From: Mesorhizobium sp. YC-39
GTDB lineage: Bacteria; Pseudomonadota; Alphaproteobacteria; Rhizobiales; Rhizobiaceae
DNA: 64,000 bases
Direction: 5' to 3'
Assembly (NCBI RefSeq): GCF_025753795.1
Contig: NZ_JAOWPS010000002.1
Span: forward strand, 1,124,501 to 1,188,500
A model generated the notes under the pieces. That model searched no databases and had not been told where the DNA came from. It saw nothing but the letters and a program-made list of their open reading frames with translations. Below, piece by piece: positions 44,123 to 53,724 of the stretch (position 1 is the stretch's first letter; the number at the start of each line of letters is the position of its first letter). The position numbers and the translations under genes were made by a program.

Positions 44123-45379
44123 TTACCTGACGTATCGTTCCGGCCCGAGATCGCGCACATTGATGTCGGGCACGCGGCTGGAGACGATGTCGGCCAGCAC
44201 CTTGGCCGAGCCGCACGCCATCGTCCAGCCGAGCGTGCCGTGGCCGGTATTGAGATAGAGGTTGGAAAACTCGGTGCGGCCGATCAGCGGCGGCCCGTCC
44301 GGCGTCATCGGCCGCAGCCCGCACCAGAAACTTGCCGCACGCATGTCGCCGCTGCCTGGAAAAAGATCGCCGACCGAGTGTTCGAGCGTGCGGCGCCGCG
44401 ATTCATGCAGATCGAGATCGAAGCCGGAAATCTCCGCCGTGCCGCCGACCCTGATGCGGTCGCCGAGCCTGGTGATCGCCACCTTGTAGGTTTCGTCCAT
44501 CACCGTCGACACCGGTGCGGCGGCGGCATCCTTGATCGGCACTGTGATCGAATAACCCTTGACCGGGTAGACCGGGATCGGCCGCCTCAGCATGCGCATG
44601 AACCTGGCCGAATAGCTGCCCATCGCCATCACATAGGCATCGGCGGCCTTCCAGCCCTTGCTTGTGTTGATGTTAGCGATGCGGTTGCGGTTCCTGATGA
44701 TGCGCCTGATCGACACGTCGTATTCGAAGGTGACGCCGCGTGCCGCGCAGAGCTCGGCCAGACGGTCGGTGAACATCTTGCAGTCGCCGGTTTCGTCGCC
44801 CGGCAACCGCAGGCCGCCGACGAATTTTTCGCGCACCCCCGCCAATCCCGGCTCGGCCGCGATGCAGCCGTCGGGATCGAGGATCTCGTAGGGAACGCCA
44901 TAGCTCTTCAGCACCTCGACATCGCCTGACGTGCCGTCGAGCTGCTGTTGCGTACGGAACAGTTGCAGCGTTCCCTTGGCGCGCTCGTCATAGGCGATGC
45001 CGGTCGCCTCGCGCAGCGCCTTCAGCGTATCGCGGCTGTATTCGGCCAACGGAACCATGCGCGCCTTGTTCACCGCATAGCGCTCGGTGGTGCAGTTGCG
45101 CAGCATCTTGACCAGCCATATCCACATATACGGGTCCAGCGTCGGCCGTACCACCAGCGGACCATGCTTCATCAAGAGCCATTTGACCGCCTTCAGCGGA
45201 ACGCCTGGCCCGGCCCATGGCGAAGCGTAGCCCGGCGAGATCTCGCCTGCATTGGCGAAGCTGGTCTCGAGCGCCGGACCTTTCTGACGGTCGATCACCG
45301 TCACCTGATGGCCGGCCTCGGCCAGGAAATAGGCCGTGGTGACCCCGATCACGCCACCGCCCAGCACGAAGATCTTCAT
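44123..45379 (-). CDS. dadA: D-amino acid dehydrogenase
   Basis: The protein has 418 residues. It begins [20 protein letters not shown] with the FAD motif GGGVIG and contains [20 protein letters not shown], characteristic of DadA. The enzyme oxidises D-alanine and other D-amino acids to keto acids and feeds electrons to the respiratory chain; it is membrane-associated. It lies 207 bases downstream of alr on the same strand. Together alr and dadA would convert L-alanine to pyruvate, as in the dad operon. Confidence 0.93.
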   Translation of the reverse strand: MKIFVLGGGVIGVTTAYFLAEAGHQVTVIDRQKGPALETSFANAGEISPGYASPWAGPGVPLKAVKWLLMKHGPLVVRPTLDPYMWIWLVKMLRNCTTERYAVNKARMVPLAEYSRDTLKALREATGIAYDERAKGTLQLFRTQQQLDGTSGDVEVLKSYGVPYEILDPDGCIAAEPGLAGVREKFVGGLRLPGDETGDCKMFTDRLAELCAARGVTFEYDVSIRRIIRNRNRIANINTSKGWKAADAYVMAMGSYSARFMRMLRRPIPVYPVKGYSITVPIKDAAAAPVSTVMDETYKVAITRLGDRIRVGGTAEISGFDLDLHESRRRTLEHSVGDLFPGSGDMRAASFWCGLRPMTPDGPPLIGRTEFSNLYLNTGHGTLGWTMACGSAKVLADIVSSRVPDINVRDLGPERYVR

Positions 45380-45484
45380 CGCATAATTCTCCGCAACGAC
45401 ATTCTGCCAGGGGGCAGGCCATCATCCGCGTTCTGTCTGCCGGATTTTACCGCATCCGCCAAGGGGGCCGCGTGTCGCGTTCCA

Positions 45485-45533
45485 ATGCATGTCGCGCAAA
45501 AGCGCGCAGCGGCTTTGCGATAATGACATGCAT
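45485..45533. repeat. palindromic repeat (catgtcg type), copy 2
   Basis: ATGCATGTCGCGC at one end and TAATGACATGCAT at the other, with 3-way symmetry in the middle. It lies in the gap between alr and dadA and shares both ends with the copy at 51943-52018. Confidence 0.65.
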
Positions 45534-45548
45534 AAAAAACAAGACCTT

Positions 45549-45589
45549 AAAGCGCAGCGCCCGATTCCGTTCAAACGCGACGCGCTTTA
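45549..45589. repeat. inverted repeat overlapping the alr stop codon
   Basis: AAAGCGC (45549-45555) and GCGCTTT (45582-45588) bracket 26 bases. The right arm includes the end of alr, so the hairpin is in its mRNA tail. It may stabilise or end the transcript. Confidence 0.4.
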
Positions 45590-46738
45590 GCCGTTCACGT
45601 AGCGCCGGTGGAAGCGATGGCCGAGGCTGGTCAGGATTTCGTAGCCGATGGTGCCGGCATGGCCGGCCGCCTGGTCCACCGTCCGCGATGGTCCGATCAG
45701 TTCGACCAGATTACCCGCCTTCAGCCTGCCGGGCGGCAGCGCCGAAATGTCGAGGATGATCGAATCCATCGAGACCCGGCCCAGGAAAGGCAGTCGCACG
45801 CCATCGAGAAACGCAGCCGCCGAGGCACGTCGAGGCCAGCCGTCGGCATAGCCGAATGAGATCGTCGCGGCAGCCCGCGGAGCCGGCGTATGGAAAGTAT
45901 GGCCGTAGCCGACACCGGCACCGGCCTCCAGCATCCGCGTCTGGATGACCTTGGCCTCCAATCGCACCACTGGCAGCATCGGGTTCGGCTCGGCAGGCGT
46001 CGGATTGATGCCGTAGAGCGCAGCACCGGGACGGGCGAGGTCATAGTGAAAGCGCGGTCCAAGAAAGATCCCGGATGAGTTGGCGAGCGACGCCGGCGCC
46101 TTCGGCAGCATCTTGCACAGCCGCTCGAATTCCAGCCGCTGCTGCTCATTGGCCGAATGCACGGGCTCGTCGGCGCAAGCCAGATGACTCATCACCAAGG
46201 TCAAGTCGATACCGTCGAAAGCCTGCGGATCCCCGGCGACGGCCGCCACTTCCGCCGCCGCCATGCCGAGCCGCGACATGCCGCTGTCGACCTGGATCGC
46301 CGCGGGCAATTTCCGGCCGGTGCGGCGGGCCGCCGCGCGCCAGGCCGCCAGTTGCTCCACGCTATTGATGACGGCCGTGAGCCCGGCTGCCACCGCTTCC
46401 GCTTCCGCGCCGGGCGCTATGCCGTTCAGCACATGGATGGCAGGCACCGGGCCTAGCGAGCGGCGCAGGGCGATCCCTTCGCTCAGAAGCGCGACAAAGA
46501 ATGTGTCGCAGCCTTCCCTGGCCAGCGCTGCCGCCACTTGCGCCGCGCCGAGACCATAGCCGTCGGCCTTGACGACACCAGCACAGTGCACGCCGCCCAG
46601 CCGCGCCTTCAGCCGCCGGTAGTTCTGGCGGATCGCGCCGAGATCGATGGTCAGGATCGCGCCGGCCACCGCTTCGCTGACCAGCCCGCTTTCGGCAGCG
46701 GCCCCTTCCGGGAGGGATTTCTTTCGGGCGTCGTTCAT
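45587..46738 (-). CDS. alr: alanine racemase
   Basis: The protein has 383 residues. The PLP lysine is Lys57 in GVVKADGYGLGA; the catalytic Tyr lies in GVGYGHTF in the C-terminal beta domain. The enzyme interconverts L- and D-alanine for peptidoglycan or for catabolism. I chose the ATG at 46738 (MNDARKKS); the N-terminus before the barrel is about 25 residues longer than usual. With dadA downstream, a catabolic (DadX) role is likely, but whether it is the only racemase is unknown. Confidence 0.94.
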   Translation of the reverse strand: MNDARKKSLPEGAAAESGLVSEAVAGAILTIDLGAIRQNYRRLKARLGGVHCAGVVKADGYGLGAAQVAAALAREGCDTFFVALLSEGIALRRSLGPVPAIHVLNGIAPGAEAEAVAAGLTAVINSVEQLAAWRAAARRTGRKLPAAIQVDSGMSRLGMAAAEVAAVAGDPQAFDGIDLTLVMSHLACADEPVHSANEQQRLEFERLCKMLPKAPASLANSSGIFLGPRFHYDLARPGAALYGINPTPAEPNPMLPVVRLEAKVIQTRMLEAGAGVGYGHTFHTPAPRAAATISFGYADGWPRRASAAAFLDGVRLPFLGRVSMDSIILDISALPPGRLKAGNLVELIGPSRTVDQAAGHAGTIGYEILTSLGHRFHRRYVNG

Positions 46739-46816
46739 GCCGACCTTGTTTGCAGCGGATTGGCCATCAATAAGGCGATGCTGCCGATGCAGCAACCATG
46801 GCCGGCACGGCAGCAG

Positions 46817-47338
46817 CTACGCTACCAGATGCCTGAACGCCGCCACCACATCTTCGTAAACCTTGCGCTTGAATGGCACGATCAGGTCGGGCAAGTCCTG
46901 CATCGGCCGCCACGCCCATTTGTCGAACTCGGCGGTGTGACCGCCTGGTGGCGGATTGATCTGGATTTCGCTTGCATCGCCGTGAAAACGGAAGGCAAAC
47001 CATTTTTGCGTCTGGCCGCGATATCGCCCCTTGAAGGCAACGCCGACCAGATGCGCCGGCAGGTCGTAATTGATCCAGTGCGGCGCCTCTGCCAGCAGCG
47101 AGACCGATCGCATGCCGGTCTCTTCATACAGTTCCCGCTCCGCCGCTTGCAGTGGCTCCTCGCCCTTGTCGATGCCGCCTTGCGGCATCTGCCAGAGCTG
47201 CGTCGTGCCGGCAAATTCGCTGTCCGGTTCGGCGATGCGATGGCCAACCCAGACCAGATCATCGCCATTGAGGATCATCAGCCCGACGCAGGGTCGATAA
47301 GGCAGCGTCTCTGGATCGATCTTTTTTGCCTTCGCCAT
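46817..47338 (-). CDS. rppH: RNA pyrophosphohydrolase
   Basis: The protein has 173 residues. The Nudix box, [20 protein letters not shown] followed by TGM, is complete, and the opening [19 protein letters not shown] fits RppH/IalA of alphaproteobacteria. It removes pyrophosphate from the 5' end of mRNA and starts decay; relatives also cleave dinucleoside polyphosphates. It lies 2 bases downstream of the deacetylase gene. Confidence 0.94.
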   Translation of the reverse strand: MAKAKKIDPETLPYRPCVGLMILNGDDLVWVGHRIAEPDSEFAGTTQLWQMPQGGIDKGEEPLQAAERELYEETGMRSVSLLAEAPHWINYDLPAHLVGVAFKGRYRGQTQKWFAFRFHGDASEIQINPPPGGHTAEFDKWAWRPMQDLPDLIVPFKRKVYEDVVAAFRHLVA

Positions 47339-47340
47339 GT

Positions 47341-48507
47341 TCAGCCTTTTTGCGGATCGATCGCCACTGCCGAAATCGGCACGATCTCGATGCCGCGCTT
47401 CTTGGCCTCGACCACCCAGGACGCCACCGTATCGACCGTCAGGTCGAAGGCCGAGCCGATGCCGACGGCGGAGCCCTTCGCGCGAGCGGTCGCTTCGAGT
47501 TGGTCCAGTTTCTTGAGGATGGCGCCACGATCCTGCACGGCGTCGATCGCCGTATCGCCGGCAACAAAGGGCACGCCGTCCTTCAGCGCCAGTTCGGGGG
47601 CGAGGCTGCGTGCCGAGGAGCCGTCATCGACATAGGCGAGGCCACGCTTGCCGAGCTCGGCCATGAACGGCCCCATCGCCGTCGCGTCGGCCGAAAAGCG
47701 CGCGCCCATATAGTTCATGACGCCGGTATAATTGGTCGTTCGCGACAGCGCCCAGCGCAGGCTCTTCAAATTCTCGTCGGGTCTCGCCGCGATCGTCAGC
47801 GTGTTGCGGCCGGGATTGACGTTCGGATAGTCGAACGGTTCGAGCGGCACCTGCATGACGATCTCATGGCCGCTCTGTCGCGCCGCCTGCATCCAGCGGC
47901 CGATGCTGTTGCCTTGCGGGGCAAACGCCAGCGTCACCTCCGCCGGCAGCTTGGCGATGGCTGCTTGCGTACCGGTTTGCGACACGGCGAGCCCGCCAAT
48001 CACGATCGCCACACGCGCACCGCGCGCCCCGGACCACGGCCGCGCATAGACATCGAACGGCCGCCTGCCATCGGCGGCACGGACCGGCAACGGACCGGTG
48101 TCGCTGGCTTCGATCAGCGCCCTGTCGGGAAGATGCGCGATCTTCAGGTTCTGGCCGATGGCCGAAGGGTCGCGAATGACGATGCCCGCCTTAGGCGGAC
48201 CGTCGCCCTCTTCAGTCTCGACATGGATGATCTGCGGGCCGCCGGTCTTGGGCGCTGCTTCCGCTTTCGACGCCGGCGCTGGCTCCGTGGACGGCGCGGC
48301 GGCGGCCGTCACCTTCGGCGTTGAAACGGCTGTAACCTCCGGCTTTCGAAACGGCTTCTCGCGCAGCGCGATGGCGCCGGAGACGCCGACAACGGCCAGC
48401 ACGACAAGGGCGGCCGCAACCGCACGAGTGCTGATCCTGCTTTCCGCGCGCGGCGGCCGGACGGCCTGTCCGAGCGGGCGTTCAATATCCTTGCCGATGT
48501 CAGCCAA
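47341..48507 (-). CDS. divergent polysaccharide deacetylase family protein (YibQ-like)
   Basis: The protein has 388 residues. One membrane helix at about residues 29-48 anchors it; the following 110 residues are Ala/Pro/Lys-rich. The catalytic-like domain has [38 protein letters not shown] and [13 protein letters not shown], of the divergent polysaccharide deacetylase 2 group. It would act on peptidoglycan or exopolysaccharide in the periplasm. It precedes rppH by 2 bases and follows ctpA by 113 bases. The envC-ctpA-yibQ order is known in other proteobacteria and suggests a cell-wall role. Confidence 0.88.
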   Translation of the reverse strand: MADIGKDIERPLGQAVRPPRAESRISTRAVAAALVVLAVVGVSGAIALREKPFRKPEVTAVSTPKVTAAAAPSTEPAPASKAEAAPKTGGPQIIHVETEEGDGPPKAGIVIRDPSAIGQNLKIAHLPDRALIEASDTGPLPVRAADGRRPFDVYARPWSGARGARVAIVIGGLAVSQTGTQAAIAKLPAEVTLAFAPQGNSIGRWMQAARQSGHEIVMQVPLEPFDYPNVNPGRNTLTIAARPDENLKSLRWALSRTTNYTGVMNYMGARFSADATAMGPFMAELGKRGLAYVDDGSSARSLAPELALKDGVPFVAGDTAIDAVQDRGAILKKLDQLEATARAKGSAVGIGSAFDLTVDTVASWVVEAKKRGIEIVPISAVAIDPQKG

Positions 48508-48620
48508 GCCGCATCCCCAGCCGCGGTCTCCGAATCAAACTGCCGGAACCTCACGGCCCCGGCAGCATCGCATCGCTTCGATCAGGCGGCCAGACCTGTT
48601 TGCCCGGCCACTCTGAAGTC

Positions 48621-49946
48621 TTACTGATTAAGCACAGCCTTATCCGGATTTGGCGGGAACGCCGGATCGGTCTTTTCGCCGCGCAGAAGCTGCTCGGCAT
48701 AGATGAGCTGCAAGTCGTCCTTCGGCTCCGGCGGCACATAGGCTGCCGAGCCCGAACCGGTCGTGCCTTCATCGGCGCCCTTGATATGACCCTTGAGGTC
48801 CGATTCGCCGCGCGTCAGATCCCTGCCCTGCAATTCCGGCGGCAGCGGCTGGTCGACCTTGATGTCGGGCGTAATGCCCTTGCCCTGGATCGACTTGCCC
48901 GACGGCGTGTAATAGAGCGCTGTCGTCAGGCGCAGCGCACCGTTCTCGCCGAGCGGGATGATGGTCTGGACCGAGCCCTTGCCGAAGGACTGCGTGCCGA
49001 CCACCGTGGCGCGGCGCAGATCCTGCAGCGCGCCGGCGACGATTTCTGACGCACTGGCCGAGCCGCCATTGACGAGCACGATCAGCGGCTTGCCGCCGAT
49101 GTCGTCGCCCGGCCTGGCGTCGAAGCGGGTGACGTCCTTCGGATCGCGGCCGCGCGTCGAGACGATCTCGCCACGGTCGAGGAAGGCGTCGGACACGCTC
49201 ACCGCCTGGTCGAGCAGGCCACCCGGATTGAGCCTGAGATCGAGCACATAGCCCTTGAGCTTGTCGTTCGGCACCTGCTTCTTGATGGTGTCGATGGCGT
49301 TCTCGAGGTCGTCATAGGTCTTTTCGGTGAAGGAGGTGATCTTCATGTAGCCGATGTCGTTCTCGACCCGGAACTTGACCGCCTTGACCTTGATGATGTC
49401 ACGCACCACCGTCAGCTCGATCGGCTTGTCGGCACCCTGGCGCAGGATGGTGAGCTTGATCGGCGTGTTGACCGGCCCACGCATCTTCTCGACCGCGTCG
49501 TTGAGGGTCAGACCGCGAACCTCGTCGCCGTCGATCTTGGCAATATAGTCGCCGGCAAGCACACCCGCCTTGGCGGCCGGCGTATCGTCGATCGGTGTGA
49601 TCACCTTGACCAGGTCGTTCTCCATGGTGACCTCGATGCCGAGGCCGCCGAACTCGCCCTTGGTCTGCACGCGCATGTCCTGCGCTTCTTCGGCATTCAT
49701 GTAGGAGGAGTGCGGGTCGAGCGACGTAAGCATGCCGTTGATGGCGTTCTCGACCAGCGACTTGTCGTCGGGCGGCGTCACATATTGCGCCCGCACCCGT
49801 TCGAAGATGTCGCCGAAGATCGCCAGTTGCTTGTAGGTCTCGGAGCCCGCAGCGTTCGCCGTCGAGCTTGGCGCACCATAGACCAGGCTCATCGCGGATG
49901 CGCCCATCAGCGCACCGGCAAACAGAAGCGACAATTTCCGCATCAT
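48621..49946 (-). CDS. ctpA: S41 family C-terminal processing protease
   Basis: The protein has 441 residues. The signal peptide is MMRKLSLLFAGALMGASAMS and so on to about residue 33. A PDZ domain (about 95-185) contains GLGIEVTMEND and ends before the catalytic domain. The catalytic Ser is in GGSASASEIVAGAL and the Lys in TQSFGKGSVQT. The family cuts at the C-terminus of periplasmic proteins, often cell-wall hydrolases. The two ATG codons at 49946 and 49943 are both preceded by AGGA. It lies one base downstream of the envC stop, so the two are coupled. Confidence 0.94.
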   Translation of the reverse strand: MMRKLSLLFAGALMGASAMSLVYGAPSSTANAAGSETYKQLAIFGDIFERVRAQYVTPPDDKSLVENAINGMLTSLDPHSSYMNAEEAQDMRVQTKGEFGGLGIEVTMENDLVKVITPIDDTPAAKAGVLAGDYIAKIDGDEVRGLTLNDAVEKMRGPVNTPIKLTILRQGADKPIELTVVRDIIKVKAVKFRVENDIGYMKITSFTEKTYDDLENAIDTIKKQVPNDKLKGYVLDLRLNPGGLLDQAVSVSDAFLDRGEIVSTRGRDPKDVTRFDARPGDDIGGKPLIVLVNGGSASASEIVAGALQDLRRATVVGTQSFGKGSVQTIIPLGENGALRLTTALYYTPSGKSIQGKGITPDIKVDQPLPPELQGRDLTRGESDLKGHIKGADEGTTGSGSAAYVPPEPKDDLQLIYAEQLLRGEKTDPAFPPNPDKAVLNQ

Positions 49947-49947
49947 C

Positions 49948-51276
49948 TCACGTCCTTCCAGAGAAACGGTCCGCCCACCATGGGGTCGGATCGACGGGTT
50001 TTCCATCCTTGCGGAACTCGACGTAGAGCTCCGGCGTGGCATTTCCATTCTTCGAGGCCGAGGTGCTTGCCACCCGGGCCTCTCCCATCGCACCGACCGG
50101 CTCTCCTGCGAGCACCGACTGGCCAGACGCGACGCTGATTCTGCTCATCCCCGCCAGAACGACATGATAGCCGTCACCCGCGTTCAGGATCAAGAGTTGA
50201 CCATAGGAGCGAAAAGGTCCCGCATAAAGCACATTTCCGTCCGCCGGCGCTGTGACGATGGCTCCCGATTGTGTCGCAACCATGTCGCCGAGCATCACCG
50301 CGCCGTTACCGTCATCGGCCCCGTAACGCCGCTTGATCTTGCCGATGACCGGCAGCGCGATCTGCCCCTGGAGCGCCGAAAAGGGTGCTGCGGCGGTGAG
50401 CCGGTTGGCTTCCGGCACCGGCAGGGACGCCAGTTCCGGCTGCGCCGGGACCTTGTCGGCGTCCGCGGACTTCTGCTCGGCGGCTTTTGCCGCATCCGCC
50501 GCCTTACGCGCTTTGTCGGCCTCGAGCGTCGCGATCAGTTCCTTCAGACTGCCGGCCTTCGCCGCAAGTGCCTGGGATCGCTGCTTTTCGGCGGCCAGCG
50601 CCGTTTGCGTGTCGGCCTCGAGCTTCTGCTTGGCTTCGAGCAGCATGCTTAGCCGCTTCTTTTCTGCGGTCTGCTCGCCGACCGCCGCCGTCAGCCGTGC
50701 CCGCTCCGCCTCGATCGAGGCTGTCACCCGCGACTGCTCCTTGAGGTCGGCCAGCAGTATCTCGGTCTGCTGGCGCAATTCCGGTACCACCGCACCGAGC
50801 AGGATGGCGCTACGCACCGACGACAGCGCGTCCTCCGGCTTGACCAGGATCGCCGGCGGCGGATTGAGTCCCATGCGCTGCAGCGCGCCCAGCACTTCGG
50901 CGAGCACATCGCGCCGCGCGGCCAGCGAGACGCGGATCTTCTGCTCCTCGCCTTTCAACCCCTCCAGCTTGGCGCCAATATCCTCGATATCCTGGCCAAG
51001 CTTCTGCTCGGTCATCGCCGACTGGATCAGCGCCGCAGTGATCGAGGCATGGTCTTTCTTGATCGTCGCTATGTCGGCGGCGAGCTTGGCCAGCCGCTCG
51101 GATGACAGCGTGATCTCCTTCGACACCTGTTCGTATTCGGCCCGGCTCTTGTCCGGATCGGGCGCCAGGTCGAGTGTGCTCTCGGCCCTGGCGGCACTGA
51201 GCGACAGCACGAACGCCACCGCCGCGATGCCGCAGCCGTGCAGAATGCTCGCTCTCGATCGTCCCATTTCAGACAT
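49948..51276 (-). CDS. envC: EnvC-like murein hydrolase activator (degenerate M23)
   Basis: The protein has 442 residues. A signal peptide ends near residue 31 (SAARAES). Coiled coil occupies about 45-285, as in EnvC. The C-terminal LytM domain (about 320-440) reads GAVMLGDMVATQSGAIVTAPADG and YHVVLAGM, without the zinc His residues of active M23 enzymes, so it should activate amidases at the division site. An ATG at 51267 is an alternative start. The next gene downstream is ctpA. Confidence 0.9.
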   Translation of the reverse strand: MSEMGRSRASILHGCGIAAVAFVLSLSAARAESTLDLAPDPDKSRAEYEQVSKEITLSSERLAKLAADIATIKKDHASITAALIQSAMTEQKLGQDIEDIGAKLEGLKGEEQKIRVSLAARRDVLAEVLGALQRMGLNPPPAILVKPEDALSSVRSAILLGAVVPELRQQTEILLADLKEQSRVTASIEAERARLTAAVGEQTAEKKRLSMLLEAKQKLEADTQTALAAEKQRSQALAAKAGSLKELIATLEADKARKAADAAKAAEQKSADADKVPAQPELASLPVPEANRLTAAAPFSALQGQIALPVIGKIKRRYGADDGNGAVMLGDMVATQSGAIVTAPADGNVLYAGPFRSYGQLLILNAGDGYHVVLAGMSRISVASGQSVLAGEPVGAMGEARVASTSASKNGNATPELYVEFRKDGKPVDPTPWWADRFSGRT

Positions 51277-51440
51277 TGAGCCCCGACTCTATGCGTGGCT
51301 TCGTTAACGAACAATCAACCATGTTCGATAGGCCTGCCAACGGCGTACAATTTGCCGCTGCATTGGGGCGGAAATCCGGGCGGCTTGCACCACCCATCGG
51401 TTCACCACCGGTTTCGACCAAAGCCGGTCATGAACGAAAC

Positions 51441-51923
51441 TCACGAGCGGTGATAGGGATGCCCGGACAGAATCGTGGCGGCCCGATAAAGCTGCTCGCC
51501 CAGCATCACGCGGACCAATTGATGCGGCCAGGTCAGCGACCCGAACGACACCATCAGATCGGCCTGATCGCGCAGCGATTGATCGTGGCCGTCGGCGCCA
51601 CCGATGGCGATGACCAGCGCCTTGCGCCCGCTATCGCGCAGCAGGCCGATGCGACCGGCGAAATCCTCTGAGGAAAGGTTCCTGCCGCGTTCGTCGAGCA
51701 GCAGCAGTGCGGTGCCCGGCTGCAAATATGTCTGCAGCTTCTGGCCTTCCTCGCGCCGCCGCTCGGTGGCGGTCTGCGCGCGGCCTTCCGCGATCTCGGC
51801 AATACCGGCAAATTCGAGGCCCACGGTGGGGCCGCTTTTGGCGAAGCGCTCGAAATAGCGGTCTGCGAGCTGCTTCTCGGGGCCGGCTTTCATTCGGCCC
51901 ACGGCATGAACTGATATCTTCAT
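51441..51923 (-). CDS. rlmH: 23S rRNA (pseudouridine-1915-N3)-methyltransferase
   Basis: The protein has 160 residues and the SPOUT knot pattern. VIAIGGADGHDQSL and LMVSFGSLTWPHQLVRVMLGEQLYRAATI are the SAM-binding region. ILSGHPYHRS at the C-terminus is the RlmH signature. The enzyme methylates a pseudouridine in helix 69 of 23S rRNA. It lies between rsfS and envC, as in related genomes. Confidence 0.97.
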   Translation of the reverse strand: MKISVHAVGRMKAGPEKQLADRYFERFAKSGPTVGLEFAGIAEIAEGRAQTATERRREEGQKLQTYLQPGTALLLLDERGRNLSSEDFAGRIGLLRDSGRKALVIAIGGADGHDQSLRDQADLMVSFGSLTWPHQLVRVMLGEQLYRAATILSGHPYHRS

Positions 51924-51942
51924 CCTACCTCAAGGAGCCGCT

Positions 51943-52018
51943 GATGCATGTCGCCCCAAAAGCGTGCCCTCGGGCTTCAACCGAAGGTGCGCACCGGTTT
52001 GGCACAAAGACATGCATC
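51943..52018. repeat. palindromic repeat (catgtcg type), copy 3
   Basis: GATGCATGTC and GACATGCATC are a perfect 10-base inverted pair, 56 bases apart. The inside includes TCGGGCTTCAACCGAAGG, which also folds. It is located between rsfS and rlmH on the minus strand. Confidence 0.7.
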
Positions 52019-52032
52019 AAGACAAATACGGC

Positions 52033-52443
52033 TCAGTGCAAGGTCTCTTCCTCGAGGTCCGGCGCCTGCCACATCTTTTCGAGATTGTAGAAGTCGCGGA
52101 CTTCGGGACGGAAGACATGGACGATGATGTCGCCCGAATCGATCAGGACCCAGTCGGCGCCGGCCAGCCCCTCGACGCGCGCCGTGCCAAGCCCGGCATC
52201 CTTGAGCGCCTTGAGGAGATGATCGGCGACTGCCGAGACATGACGGTGCGATCGGCCGGACGCGACGACCATATAGTCGCCGAGGCTCGATTTTCCCTGA
52301 ATGTCGATTGAGACGATGTTTTCGGCCTTGGAGTCTTCCAGACTGGCAAGGACTGTCTTGATGGCGCGGGACACGGCGTCGTTTACGCTGATCCCGGCCG
52401 GCGAAGGCACGATATCGGCCCTCTTCCGCAGTGCTGTTCTCAG
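52033..52443 (-). CDS. rsfS: ribosome silencing factor (RsfS/Iojap family)
   Basis: The protein has 136 residues if it starts at 52443. The Iojap motifs are complete: ENIVSIDIQGKSSLGDYMVVASGRS, then EGLAGADWVLIDSGDIIVHVF and VRDFYNLEKMW. It binds L14 and blocks subunit joining when nutrients are low. The start is unusual: the best ribosome site, AAAGGA, lies 6 bases before a CTG at 52443; GTG at 52497 and GTG at 52374 have none. The gene is sure but its N-terminus is not. Confidence 0.92.
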   Translation of the reverse strand: MRTALRKRADIVPSPAGISVNDAVSRAIKTVLASLEDSKAENIVSIDIQGKSSLGDYMVVASGRSHRHVSAVADHLLKALKDAGLGTARVEGLAGADWVLIDSGDIIVHVFRPEVRDFYNLEKMWQAPDLEEETLH

Positions 52444-52652
52444 TGTATTTCCTTTCGCAGCAAGAACAACCAAATCACCCGTGAAATCAGGTGACACCGC
52501 TTAAATAGGCAGAGTTCCGTTGCAGTTTCAAGACGGCAGCCTCCGCTGTCGCCGAACGCCCTGCCCGCCCTGCGGTTCCAGCTCGCGAAAAATATCGGAA
52601 CCCTTGGCGCTTTGCAGGGGTTATCGGCGCATCGATCAACCGGATTTTTATC

Positions 52653-53510
52653 ATGCCAATCGACCCACAGAACGCCGTCCTCACCGTGCAGGCGGGGCTG
52701 GCGCAGCTCAGCACTCTGATTGTTTCCTACTCGTTTTCGGCCATCGGCGCCGTCATCCTGCTGGTCGTCGGCTATATCGCCGCCGGCCTCGCCGAGCGCT
52801 CGATCTTTGCCGGCCTCGGCCATATCCACGGCTTTGACGCGACGCTGCGCCATTTCTTCTCGAAAATCGTCCGCTACGCCATCCTGGTCCTCGTCGTCAT
52901 CATGGTGCTTGGCCAGTTCGGCGTGCAGACCGCCTCGATCATTGCCGCCATCGGTGCCATTGGGCTGGCCATCGGCCTGGCGCTGCAGGGCACGCTGCAA
53001 AACATTGCCGCCGGCATCATGCTGCTGGCGCTGCGGCCATTACGCATTGGCGAGTATGTCGAGGTCGGCGCCATTTCCGGGACCATCGAGGAAATAGGGC
53101 TGTTCGCCACCCGGCTGAGGACGGTTGACGGCGTCTATATACTCGCTCCCAATTCGACATTGTGGAACCAGCCTGTTCGCAACTATTCGCGCAACGGCGT
53201 CCGTCGCGGCGACATCACGCTGACCATCGGCTCGTGGAACGACATCGATCTCGCGCAAAAGACCATGCTCGGCGTCGCCGCCGCCGAGCGGCGCGTCAGG
53301 CGGGAACCGGCCCCGATCGCCTTTGTCGCCACCGTCGGCGACAGCACCGTCGCCATCACCTTGCGCTACTGGACCTCGGCCGCCGACTTCTTCGCCACCC
53401 AGATCGACCTCACCAAACGCGCCAAGCAGGCCTTCGACGCCGAAGGCATTTCGGTTCCAGCACCGCCACCGGAAGCGCCACGGCAGGAGGCCTCAACCAC
53501 AAGGCAGTAA
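52653..53510 (+). CDS. MscS-family mechanosensitive channel
   Basis: The protein has 285 residues. Three membrane helices are followed by the beta domain. The pore helix reads AAIGAIGLAIGLALQGTLQN, with the Gly/Ala packing of MscS, then IAAGIMLLALRPLRIGEYV. Such channels release solutes under hypo-osmotic shock. It is of MscS size but ends in a Pro-rich tail (PAPPPEAPRQE). The gene is the first of a three-gene plus-strand block that stands between rsfS and nadD. Confidence 0.93.
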   Translation: MPIDPQNAVLTVQAGLAQLSTLIVSYSFSAIGAVILLVVGYIAAGLAERSIFAGLGHIHGFDATLRHFFSKIVRYAILVLVVIMVLGQFGVQTASIIAAIGAIGLAIGLALQGTLQNIAAGIMLLALRPLRIGEYVEVGAISGTIEEIGLFATRLRTVDGVYILAPNSTLWNQPVRNYSRNGVRRGDITLTIGSWNDIDLAQKTMLGVAAAERRVRREPAPIAFVATVGDSTVAITLRYWTSAADFFATQIDLTKRAKQAFDAEGISVPAPPPEAPRQEASTTRQ

Positions 53511-53665
53511 TCGGCATCGCCGGACGCGGGTGCTCGACCACCAACCTTCTTTGGCGTGGGTAGGGCCTGAGGCTTGGATTCCTTCGCCCGGTCCCGAATT
53601 TCTCACTATCTTGCGGCGCGGCGCCGTCACCTCGCGCGGCGACATGCAAAAAAATTTGGCGTGCA

Positions 53666-53692
53666 TGTCACACCAGCGGATCCTGTCTCGTC
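53666..53692 (+). promoter_or_regulatory. ECF41-type promoter
   Basis: TGTCACA, a 16-base spacer and CGTC. This matches the consensus of promoters recognised by ECF41 sigma factors exactly. It lies 33 bases before the AhpD-like gene, whose partner gene encodes such a sigma factor, so the unit should be autoregulated. Confidence 0.85.
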
Positions 53693-53724
53693 ATGATGTC
53701 GCAACCAACAGAAGGAAGCCGACC

